Assembly (NCBI GenBank): GCA_049487715.1
Contig: CP150566.1
Coordinates: 124,001 to 188,000 of the forward strand
DNA: 64,000 bases
From: Pycnococcus provasolii
Lineage: Eukaryota; Chlorophyta; Pseudoscourfieldiophyceae; Pseudoscourfieldiales
Reading direction: 5' to 3'
The notes beneath the pieces are model-generated. The model was given only the letters and a program-made list of their open reading frames with translations, was not told where the DNA came from and did no database searches. Shown piece by piece: positions 1 through 10,600 of this stretch; within the stretch, counting starts at the first letter, position 1, and the number at the start of each line of letters is the position of its first letter. Both the position numbers and the translations under genes were made by a program.

Positions 1-3000
1 AGAGCATGGGAATACCAAACGGAAGGGCAATGATCGTCAAGACCGCGAACGGGTACAGGCTCGCCCACGTGCCTGAGCTGCTATAGCACTTGATTCCCGG
101 CTCGGAGAAGAGGTAAAAATCGCCCGAAACTTCATCACGCTGGCACTCCCACATCTCGAATGCGCCAATTGTCAAGTACACGTACTGCATGTGCATCAGC
201 GTGAGGTGTCCCTTGAAGCCCGTGCGCAGGTCAGTCACAAACTCCTCGACAGATTTGCCTGCGAAGACGCCTGCTGTGCGGAACACACGGCCAATGAGGA
301 ATTTACCAATGGCATATCTCACTCTTGAGCCAAACCGCTTGAAAAGATTTGTCTCCGCCTCCGGTGGCTCGATGAGCCACGGATAAGCCGTGCGAATGCG
401 AACGCCAATCGTACGCTGGAACACCTTGTGCAGGAAATTCAGAAGCTGAATAAAAAGCACCAGCCCTAGAATCACCCACGGCTGAATCATCGTGTAGCTC
501 CACTTCTTACCAAATGTCCAGCTCGAATCGTTGCAGTCAATGTGCAGCAGCTCCCAATTCAAGTTGAATATGCTTGCTGCCTCGAAGAAGCGGCGCAGCG
601 ACTCTGGCCAATTAAGATTCATTTTCAGGTAAATGGACGTCGTCTGCGTAAAACCGATGGCGATGTCCAGGGGGGCGTAGCCGGAATCAAAGTCCGCGAA
701 GCGCAAGAGAAGCGGTAGCGCCATCACAGATACCCATGCTATGACAATGCCAGCTTGCACGCCGCCTGCGGGGCACTCTTGACAGCGTCCTGAAAGACGG
801 AAGAATCCATTCTTGCACTCGGCGCACGCCTTTCCTTCGTACCCGTTGGTGCACGTCATGCGACTCTCAATCAGCGCAATATCCGAGTACTTATCGAGGC
901 CCTTACATGCGTCGGGTGGGAAGCACTCTCGTAGCTCGACTGGATCGTCGTTCACACGCGGGTTGACGTAGAATCCCCCGAACGGCAGAGGAAGGGTCTG
1001 GTTGTCGAAGATGCACTTCGTCCACAATTTTATGTTGTCGCCATCGGTTCCACTAGAGATGACACCGTCGTCGTACTGTGCGAAGATGCTGATTGCCGCC
1101 GCCTCGGCAACCTTGTCGAGATCACCCTGAACTTTTAAACCGTCAGCCTTAAGTCGCTCCATCGTTGTGTTGATAGTTGTCTTCAAGCCATCGAACATGG
1201 GCACGGAGGGATTCGGGCACGCCTCGCACGGCTTTCCAAGCCCACCGTAGTGGCCACGCAGACAGAAGCACTGCGTCTTGCTGTCGGATCCCGCGGGACT
1301 CGTCGCGCCGTATCCGCATGATATGCACTCCGGTGTGCCTGGCGCGGGTGCATACGTGCCCGGGGAGCAGATTTCACACTTCGTTGCGAACGCCTTGCTT
1401 GAGAATCCCGCTTGGCACAGCGAGCACGCTCCCGCATCTTTCGGAATGCTGAAGGTTCCGGAAGCACACGGGGCGCACAGCGTAAGATCCTTCGAGTCGA
1501 CGGAGAAGCCAGGAATGCATTGCGTGCTGACCGAAACGTCCGATCTATTCGATACGAGGAAGCCATCACTCGCCTCAACAGCCAAGGTCGTCAGAGGATG
1601 CCCTCGCTTGAATGGCGGCGGCACGTGGTAGATCATCACATTTGCCCCTCCCGGCGCATCCACACCGCTTACGTTCATCGTGATTCCCGCGCCGCGCAGG
1701 TTGAGCGGTGCGCCAACGGGTGCTCCCGTCTTGGGATCGACTGCTGAGTAGAACTTGCCCACGTCGGAATCCGCAACGCCGTACGACGCGTCCTCCGGCG
1801 CCTCGACGCCGTTGAACCATCCTTCGACCGGAACGAGTCGGAGTTTCACGGTCGCTGTGCTATTGTCCACGTCGAACACACGAACGGGAACGAGACTAGC
1901 CGACGCATTGTACGGCAGGGCAGCCTGCGGGTTGTACATCGCGCTCTCGCCAAGCGCGGCGTATACGACAGGCGCATCATTCACCGGCGCGATCTCGATC
2001 GTCATCAGCGCGCGCTGGTCGGGAGTTGACGGGAATTCGTCCTCCTTGTCCGCGACATACAGCTCCACCTCGAACTCGTCCGTGCCAAACGCGTCCTTGT
2101 TCGGCGTGTACGAGAAGTACGCGCGCCCACTCACGCGTCGCGCCGCGTCCTCCTCGCAAGTCGCGGGATCGTTCGTTTCCTTGCCATCGCACACGACGGT
2201 CGCGACGCCAAACTTCCCCTGTCGAGAAATGCGGTAGCGAAGGAGCGGCACGAGCCCGGCGTTCGACGTGGCACCTCTGGAGATGGGCTGCCGCAGTAGC
2301 GGCGTGTCCTCGAAGGTGGCGAACGCGTCGGGCAGCACGAGCGGCAGGCCGTCCTGCACGCCCGTCATAACAACCACGGTGGCGTTGGCCGTGAAAAATG
2401 GGTCGTTGCCGCCGTCAGGCTTGCCGTTGCCGAGTCGGTCGTCGACCGAGTACCCGAACCTGTCCTCGCCGGTGAAGCCTGGCAGCGGCACGTACTTGAA
2501 GTTGCCGTCGGCGTCCACCGTGACGTTTCCGTTCACGGGCTGCCTGGTAATTTCGTAGTGCAGGCGGTCTCCATCCGGGTCGGTAGCGACGAGCTGCCTT
2601 TCGAGCGCGTACGGGTACCTCAGTGCGAGTCTCTGCTGTTCGTCTTGAACGTTGTTGGGCACGACGCCGTCGCTGACGCCGTTGTAGACGACGTACTCTT
2701 CGCCGTTCGCGGCGATGGGTGGGTCGTTTACGGGAAATATGTACACGAATGCGACCCGCAGCTCGCTTTGAGTTCCGTCTTCGTACACACCGTAGTACGA
2801 AAACACGTCCTTGTCTCTAAAGTCCTTGGAGAACTCGTTGGGCGCTGGCAGGTACTCGAACGCGCCCGGGTCCTCCGTTGCGTTGTTGAGGAAACGAAAG
2901 AGCGACGCCTTGGCTGGTTCGCAACCCACTTCGTACGTGACAGCTCCCGCAATCTCGGGCACGGCCTCCTTGAGCGGCTCCACGGAGTCTTCGTACGTGC

Positions 3001-3109
3001 GGAAGGTCAGCGTGCCTGACGAGGAGCTTGAGCTCTGCGCGAGGACGGATGTGGGTAGCGAGGCGAACGCCATCACGCCCATCACAAGGAGGCACGTGCT
3101 TGAGGCCAT
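1..3109 (-). CDS. Partial surface receptor-like protein: signal peptide, cadherin/VCBS-like modules, GCC2/GCC3 Cys-rich stalk, polytopic membrane region
   Basis: An open frame of 1,036 codons starts at the ATG at 3109 and runs off the left edge without a stop, so only the N-terminal part is present. Residues 1-24 form a clear signal peptide ending at a VLA/Q cleavage site. Residues of about 80-520 are beta-sandwich modules with recurring VNDAP/VNDPP linkers, as in cadherin/VCBS-like domains. Residues of about 527-635 hold repeated CxxC modules of the ephrin-receptor-like GCC2/GCC3 type (CAPCASGTFS, CEICSPGTY). Hydrophobic segments follow from about residue 780 to the edge. The Cys-rich and membrane parts align by eye with the protein at 4670-20924 (shared GFFR, CxxCP, LPFGI), so the two are divergent paralogs lying head to head. 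A role in surface sensing or adhesion is inferred from architecture only. Confidence 0.8.
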   Translation of the reverse strand, partial: MASSTCLLVMGVMAFASLPTSVLAQSSSSSSGTLTFRTYEDSVEPLKEAVPEIAGAVTYEVGCEPAKASLFRFLNNATEDPGAFEYLPAPNEFSKDFRDKDVFSYYGVYEDGTQSELRVAFVYIFPVNDPPIAANGEEYVVYNGVSDGVVPNNVQDEQQRLALRYPYALERQLVATDPDGDRLHYEITRQPVNGNVTVDADGNFKYVPLPGFTGEDRFGYSVDDRLGNGKPDGGNDPFFTANATVVVMTGVQDGLPLVLPDAFATFEDTPLLRQPISRGATSNAGLVPLLRYRISRQGKFGVATVVCDGKETNDPATCEEDAARRVSGRAYFSYTPNKDAFGTDEFEVELYVADKEDEFPSTPDQRALMTIEIAPVNDAPVVYAALGESAMYNPQAALPYNASASLVPVRVFDVDNSTATVKLRLVPVEGWFNGVEAPEDASYGVADSDVGKFYSAVDPKTGAPVGAPLNLRGAGITMNVSGVDAPGGANVMIYHVPPPFKRGHPLTTLAVEASDGFLVSNRSDVSVSTQCIPGFSVDSKDLTLCAPCASGTFSIPKDAGACSLCQAGFSSKAFATKCEICSPGTYAPAPGTPECISCGYGATSPAGSDSKTQCFCLRGHYGGLGKPCEACPNPSVPMFDGLKTTINTTMERLKADGLKVQGDLDKVAEAAAISIFAQYDDGVISSGTDGDNIKLWTKCIFDNQTLPLPFGGFYVNPRVNDDPVELRECFPPDACKGLDKYSDIALIESRMTCTNGYEGKACAECKNGFFRLSGRCQECPAGGVQAGIVIAWVSVMALPLLLRFADFDSGYAPLDIAIGFTQTTSIYLKMNLNWPESLRRFFEAASIFNLNWELLHIDCNDSSWTFGKKWSYTMIQPWVILGLVLFIQLLNFLHKVFQRTIGVRIRTAYPWLIEPPEAETNLFKRFGSRVRYAIGKFLIGRVFRTAGVFAGKSVEEFVTDLRTGFKGHLTLMHMQYVYLTIGAFEMWECQRDEVSGDFYLFSEPGIKCYSSSGTWASLYPFAVLTIIALPFGIPML

Positions 3110-4669
3110 CACGCCCCGCCCGAAGGCGAGCGACGGCCGCCCGGGGAAAGGCTGTGCGTTGCGTGAGCTGGGAAGCTCACGCCGTCCCTCGCGGCCGGTG
3201 TGTGTCCCGTCGCGCTTGCTTCGTCTTAACGGCGCAGTGGCACGCGCGTCAGCGTCCGTCGTCGCCATGGCGGTGCTCGGCCGCAGTGCACGGCGTCGCA
3301 CGCGAGGTGCGCCGGGAGGAGGCTGGGGCGCGAATTCTAGGGGTTTCCCGTTGTTTGCTGCGGATATTCCCGGGGGAGGTTTTTTCGTCGCAGGTTATGA
3401 AGTGCCGTTGCAAACTCAGAGAAAAAAGGCGCTGATCGATCGCCCCTCCCCTCCTGTGGGCCACTGGGCCAGTGGGCCGTGGACGCACCATGGGGTAGGA
3501 AGTAGGTGTAGGACGAACACGCACTCACTCACTCACTCGCACCGCCTCATCAGCGCTGTTGTTCTCTTACCACCTCCTTCCTCCTTCCTCCTTCCTGAGG
3601 TTATGCTTTACCAAGGTGACCCGCCCTCTGGGCAGCCCGGCCGGCCGGCGTGGGCCATCATCATGCGCCATCACACATCGCACAACTCCCCCCCATGAGC
3701 GCCTTGAGGGAGCTACCTTAGCTAGGGTATGGAGACGGTACTTGCTCGAATCGCCAAAGCAAAGCATGGTGGCTTCACCGTTGATAGTGCCGTGTACCGT
3801 AACTGACTTCCTAGCCTGCGATCGTCCTGCTCGAGGCTTCTTGGAGACAACCCAGCGTTTATGTACCCCCTGTGGTAGCTAAACCTTTCGGTGGGGGGCC
3901 CAGGCCGCCTGCAAGGGGGAAGTGCGGTCGGGACTGCAGTCCAGCACACAGGACTCCTGGCTTGGTTGGTTTTGTCAAGAGACCCCCGCCCCACCCACCA
4001 GCTAGCTAAGGTCTAGGATCCAAGGAAGACAAGGCCGACATGACGCAGTTGGCGAGAAGACTGCTCGAGAAGACGACTCGGCGGAGACCGAAGAAGACTG
4101 CACATACATACATCTCAAGACGAAGGCTTGCTACCTTACACAAGGAATAGGAATACGCCAAGGCGCCACAAGGCGAAGGCTGTGCTGTGCAATGATGGGA
4201 ACTCGTGGTGCTTCCCCATCAAGGCCATCCTGATGCCAGAGAGATGGAAAAGGAAAGGAGGGGTCTGGGGGGGACCCAGTGCCAGCCAGCTCCAACCAGC
4301 TGGGTTCCGGAACCCATCCCACCCTCAGGACTCCTCGTCCTCCTCGTAACCCTAACCCGAAACCCTAACCTGGTGCTCCTCGAGGCAGAAGTGTGTGAGG
4401 TTGGGTCGGCGGTTCTGGTCGGCGTTCTCAAGTCCCCTGCGGTAGTCACCACCGGCCAACACCGGCCATTGCCATCACGCGCACGCTCGAGCCCACGCAC
4501 GCTCTTGGCGCATGCTGCTATGCGCGATGCTGGTGACGTTGACGACCTCATAGGCTCATCCGTTGAAGAAGTATCTTCATCCTGTGCACTCCACGCCACG
4601 TCCGATACACATTCACATTTAAGACACGTTTCTCGGCGACGACGTTGCGTTGCTCGGACGACCTTTTTG
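3110..4669. other. Intergenic region between two divergent receptor-like genes
   Basis: This 1.56 kb gap separates the start codons of the two head-to-head paralogs and so probably holds both promoters. The frame of the right-hand gene stays open upstream to an ATG at 4205. The residues it would add are not signal-like and cross a telomere-like stretch, so I treat them as leader. I see CT-rich stretches, short ACTC repeats near 3521 and a CCCTAA-type motif near 4348. I see no convincing gene. Confidence 0.5.
4348..4370. repeat. Interstitial telomere-like (CCCTAA) motif
   Basis: Three CCCTAA words occur within 23 bases, broken by one CGA. They resemble a short telomeric tract or a plant telo-box (AAACCCTAA). 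They lie about 300 bp upstream of the receptor start at 4670. Confidence 0.5.
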
Positions 4670-7600
4670 ATGATGACGGGCTCTTGTCATCGGGCTTGTC
4701 TCAGAGATGTGATGCTCCTGGTCGTGCTCTTCGCGTGCTGGCTTGGACGACTCGCAACTTGCGCGGTTATTAAGGAAGACTGCCTGCTGCTCAACTACTA
4801 TCCGCCGACGAACAAGTTAGGCAAACTTGACATACCGGACGTGTCCAGCCAAGTCACAGGGGCGTTTACCGTCGAATTCTGGTACAACATGTACCAGACG
4901 CGTGCTTCCGTTACCACAGGAAACGAGTGGCCGGCGCTCGGAAGGCTGGCGCTGTTCTACTCGCGAGACGAGCACCTCGCCGACTCTGGGCGCGTCTTCG
5001 TCGACACGCACGCGACGGACGGAACGCTGAAGTTTGAGGTGCAAGGGTACCCGTCTGTGTCGAGCACGAGAAAGCTCGTGCCGAGGCAGTGGCACCACCT
5101 CGCTTTCGTGTACGATAATACGCCCAGCGCCGGCGGCCTGTCCCTCTACATAGACGGCGTTCTCGACGGCAGCAGCGACTTCACAGCGACCAACGCGGCG
5201 AACCACGCCACCGCGGTGAAGTTTGACGGCTTCACGATGGGATATGATCGGCCAGGACTGACGGCGCTGTACAACCAGGCGTACTTGCGCGACGTCCGCA
5301 TATGGAGTGTCGTGCGCACATCCACCGACATTCAGGGCACGATGCTCACAACCATCACCGCCCCAACTCCGAATCTCGCGCTGTCGCTGCCGTTGAGCAA
5401 GGCGTCGCTCTACCAGGACAAGAGCGGCAATGGCTTCGACGCGAGCGACCCGGGCAACCAGAACATGTTCGTTGGGAGCACGCCAGCTCTCACCGTGAAC
5501 CCGGGAAACTTCATCACAAGCAAGAAAGGCGCGGGCTTCCAGATGAACGTGAACGGAGTTGCGGACACCGCACTGCGCGCATACTACGCCATCGTTCCGA
5601 CCGGCACGAGGCAGGCGGGCTGGGTTGCCGAGTTCTTCGCGCTCAGCGCCGATGCATTTGGCACCGAGAACGCCTACCACGTCGAAGTGAGCATGATGTC
5701 CACGGCGACAAATTTGCGCGAGGTGGTGAGCGAAGTGAACTACGCCTCAGGAGCGGGCCATTTCACGACAACAGGCACGATGCCAGCCGGATATGGAGTG
5801 GCAAGTCGGTTTTCCTGCCTGCTCAGCGTAACGTCAGGTGGCACGTACACGTTCTACGTCAACAGCCAGGACGGCGCGAGACTGTACATTGACACTGGAG
5901 CAGGGTCGACGTTCTTCCCGCTGAATCAGCACGCCTTCACTGCGTCAGACTACCTCGTCGTTGACAACTCCGGCGAGAAGACAGCGATGACTGAAAAGAG
6001 CGGCACGGTTACGCTGAGCGCCAACACGGAATACCGCGTATACGTCGTCCACGGATCACGCCCGAGTGCAAGTGCCCGTGGCCTGACGGTAAGCTGGTCT
6101 GGCCCAGACACAAGCGACGTGAAGCAGGTGATTCCTTCGGCGAAGACGATCGCAGGCCCGCTCGCCGTGCGATGGTCGCTGGAAGGTGGTGCTCTCGTCT
6201 CTGGCAACTTTGCGGTATCCGCGGGCGGTACGACAGCCACCCACATGGTCTCCGCGGCCGCGGGCCTATCCGAAGCAACAGCGTACGACATCTACATTGT
6301 CTCAGCCGTGGAGCGCTACGGTAGCTCTGACAACCCGTACGAGTACGAGCCTATACAGGGAAGTGTCACTCCGTCGCCGAAGCAGAGCGTCACAACGCTT
6401 GCCACGCCGTCAGCCACGACGAGCACTCTCACGGTTGCAGAGGGCGGCACGGAGACGTTAACGGCGACGCACCTCACGATCACCGATGCTGATAGCACTG
6501 ACAGCGAGCTTAAGGTGACGCTTGCAACGGCGCCAACACAGGGCACGCTCAAGCTCTCTGGTACAGCTCTCGCCGTGGGAGACGCTTTCAGCAAGGCGCA
6601 GCTTGTCGCTGGGGACGTAACGTACGTCCACGGCGGCTCGAATGCTAATAGCGACGGGATGCAGTTTTCGGTGACCGACGGCACGCACACGGTCTTCAAC
6701 GTGAATTTCGTAATTAGCACTGATGCCGTCGACGACGCTCCAACCGTCGCCAACACGTCTCCCACGGCGGAAGTGGCATCTGGCAGCAAGGTCACTATCG
6801 GCACCAGCGTCATTGACATCACAGATGGCGACACTGCTGATGACTCGGTGACGGTGACGATCACATCGGCACCCGCCAGTGGCCGTGTCGAGCTGTCGTC
6901 TGCGCCGGGCAACGCAATCACAAGCTTCACAAAGGCTCAGATCGTGTCGGGAGTGGTGCAGTACGTTCATGATGGCACCGCTTCAACAACCGATAGTCTG
7001 CAGTTTACCGTGACTGATGGCACGACAACCACCTCGGCGTACACGCTTAGCATAACAGTGAATTCTGTCGATGCATTGCCACCAACCGTGACGGTTGGAA
7101 CACTTTCGGTGGCCGAGGGAGGCACGCTGTCTATAACCCCGGCCATGCTGTCTGCGACAGACGCAGGTATCGACGATGCAACGATCGGGTTCACGGTCAC
7201 CACGCCGCCGTCGAGTGGACGCCTGCAGATTGTGGACAATCCGGGTATAACCATCTCATCTTGGACCATGGGGCAGATAAGTGATGCAAAGCTCGAGTAC
7301 GTGCAAACGCAGGCGAACGTCAATAGCGACTCTTTCCAGGTTACGGCAACGGATGGCACAAACACGGGTTCTGCAACCACCGTAACCATCAACATTCAAG
7401 CCGTCGATAATGCAGCCACGACGGCACAGATTGGCTCCGCTTTTGCTGTCAATGAGGGAGAAACGAAATCCATTTTGGCGACCAACCTAGTCATTTCCGA
7501 TGCGGACACTTCGCCGAGCGCGGTGTATTGTAGTATTACTGATACACCAACCAAGGGGATTTTGCAGCTTTCAAGCGCACGCGGAACGCCGATCACCTCG

Positions 7601-10600
7601 TTCACCGCCGCGCAGATTAGCGCTGGAACTGTCGAATACGCGCACGATGATAGCGAATCGAACAGTGATGCATTCAGCTTCTCCTGCTCCGATGGCACTA
7701 ATACGCCCGCTGTCGGCGTATTCAGCATTACCGTTGTCCCTCAGAATGACAACACGCCAACGATTCAAACGAGTTCCGTTTCGGTGGATGAAGGGTCATC
7801 TGTACAGATCGGAGTCGCAAGTTTACTCGCCACAGATGGTGATGTCCAAACGGAAGCTAAAGATCTCACTTTCACGGTAGCCGCTGGTTCTCCGGCAAAG
7901 GGAGTCTTGCAGATTAGTGGCGCGGATGTGACATCGTTCACACAGGAAGACATAAATAATCTGCGCGTGTCGTACAAGTCAACGGCGATGGATGGAACCA
8001 CCGACGATACCATCAAGGTGACAGTCTCAGACGGTTCTCGAACATCTACCGAAGCATCTATTTCGGTGAGCATCTCGCCGCAGGGTGGCAACGCGCCCAC
8101 GGTGACGTTTGGCTCAGATCCACTCCGTATCGAGGAGGGCGGCGCAACGTACCTCTTAAAAGATAAGCTCACGGCAGAGGCGAGTACGGGTAGCGTGCCG
8201 AAATCACAGATAACATTCACAGTGACCGAGCTCGACCGGCTAAACATCTTCAAGGATGCGTCACCAAATCAAATGAGCTTTACACAGGCTGACATCGATT
8301 CGCTGAAAATTCGTCTCGTCCACGATGACTCGGAGTCCTCGTCCGCAAGCTTCGTTTTCACGGTGGACGACGGAAATGGCAACGTGAGCCCTGCTCAGCG
8401 CCTGAATGTTCTCGTAGACCCGTACAATGATAACATTCCCGTTATTTCGAAGAAAACTTTCAGCTGTACCGAGGGAGCGACGTGCACCATTACAACGGCG
8501 TTCCTGAGCGCATCAGATGAGGATCTTCCAAGGGAAAATCTTGTGTTCACGCGAAGCGGATCAGGGCCAATCTTCGGTTACCTGCAGTTAGCAAACAATC
8601 CGGGCATCCCCATCAGGACATGGAGTCAGCAGAATATCATCGACGGTCTGTTTCAGTATTACAACGATGGAAGTGAGGCGGCGTTTGATAGCTTCAACGT
8701 GCGCGTATCAGACGGCATGAATCAAGCGCAGGCGCCGTTTTCAATCACGATTATCCCCGTCAATGATGCTCCAGTCATCGAAAATAACGTCGGGCTTAAT
8801 GTCGACGAGGGCGGCACACGCTCGTTCTCACAGCTTGTTCTCAAAGTTCGCGATGACGACACGCCGGAGGCGGATATAAAGTTTACGCTTACATCCGGGC
8901 CAGCTTACGGGTCTATCCTCCTGAACAACAACCCAACGCAGACCTTTACGCAGGCGGACATCAATTCTAATCCTGCCATTTTGCGTTACCTTCAAGATGG
9001 AACGGATACGCTCACCGATAGCTTCTCTTTCACGGCAACAGACGGAAACACCGTGCTAACGGGAACATTTAGCATCACTGTGAATCCGATTGATGACAAC
9101 GCCCCAGCCTCCGTCAAGTCTGGTCCTGCGACCGTGACAGAGGGCGAACGAGTCACTCTTACAGACGGCGATCTGGAAGCGAAAGATAGTGACACAGCAG
9201 ATGTCTCGAAGATCATTTTCAATCTCGTCAGCACGCCGGGCTCTGGATATCTTCAACTTTCCGGGACACCTGGGCAGGCATCAACGTTCACCCAGGCAGA
9301 TATCAACTTGAACAAGTTGTCGTACCAGCACGACGGAAGCAATACGGCTGTTGACACGTTCACGTACAGTCTGGCGGATGCTGCTGGAAACACGATGACA
9401 GGTGCACCACTCAGCTTCACGGTGAATATTATACCGGTAGATGATTCGGCGCCCACGAGAGCAAAGAATACCGGCCTTGCTCTGCAGGAAGGTGAGCTGA
9501 AGACAATTTCTAAGTTGGAACTCGCCTACACCGATGCGGACACCGACGACAAGACGCTGGTCTACACAATCACGAGCATTCCGATGTTTGGCATGGTCGT
9601 GAAATCCAGCGCACCGACGACACCGCTGACAACATTTACGCAAGGCGACATTGACAACGGCATTATTCAGTATCAGCATGACGATTCTGAGACGGGCAGT
9701 GATAGGTTCAGTTTCAAGGTTTGCGATGGCGCTAGCAACTGCATCCAGTCTCAGAGGTTCACGCTGACGATCGTTCTTGTGGACGATCAGCCACCCACGG
9801 AGGTGGTGAATACGGGCATCCAGTTAGATGAGGGGACAGGAATGCAGGTTGGCAAGTCTCAGCTTAAGTACACCGACCTTGACTCAGACGATGAGCAGCT
9901 GAAATTCACCGTGACGACGGCCCCGACAAATGCCATCATTTCCGTCGTCGAGCCACCGCCGCCACCCACGTACTCGCCGCCGCCACCGCCACCACAGGTA
10001 CTCGATAACTCGACTGATTCGACGGGGCGCCGTCAACTGTTCGCATACTGGTACCTTGCCGATGGTCACTCGCCTTACGACCTGATTGGGCGCCGACATC
10101 TTTTGAACACGAATCCCACCTTCACGCAACGTGACTTAGACATAGATGCCGTCCGTATCGTGCATGATTCGTCAGAAACGACCGACGCGTCGTTCGCCTT
10201 CACAGTAACTGATCCGGCGAATAATGTCGCCAACGGCAACTTTGCGGTTACAGTACAACTTGTCGACGATGAGCCGCCCGTGATTGACGTCAATCAGCCT
10301 TTAACTGTGCAAGAACGCGGTACACAGTCGCTGACAAACTTGATTCTTGCCGCAAGCGACCCGGACACTGACAAGTCCAAGTTGGCCTTTCTCATTCAGC
10401 CGGGTTTTCCGACTGGTGGATGCTTCAAGATTGCCACTAAGTGCACGTCAACGTTTACACAGAAACAGATCGACGACGGCGCAGTCACATTCGAAAACGA
10501 TGGATCGGCAACAGCGGGTGCGGAATTTACCGTTACCGACGGTGCCGGGCATGAGACGAGTCCGGCTGCCGTGTTCGTCATTAATGTTGTGCAGATTGAC

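Noticed and set aside
2811-3698. 295-codon plus-strand frame over the start of the left receptor gene
   Set aside because: It is antisense to a gene with a signal peptide and conserved modules, and its own translation has no domain or sensible composition.
4205-4669. N-terminal extension of the giant receptor from the first in-frame ATG
   Set aside because: The extra 155 residues cross telomere-like and CT-rich sequence, have no protein-like composition and would bury the signal peptide that begins at 4670.
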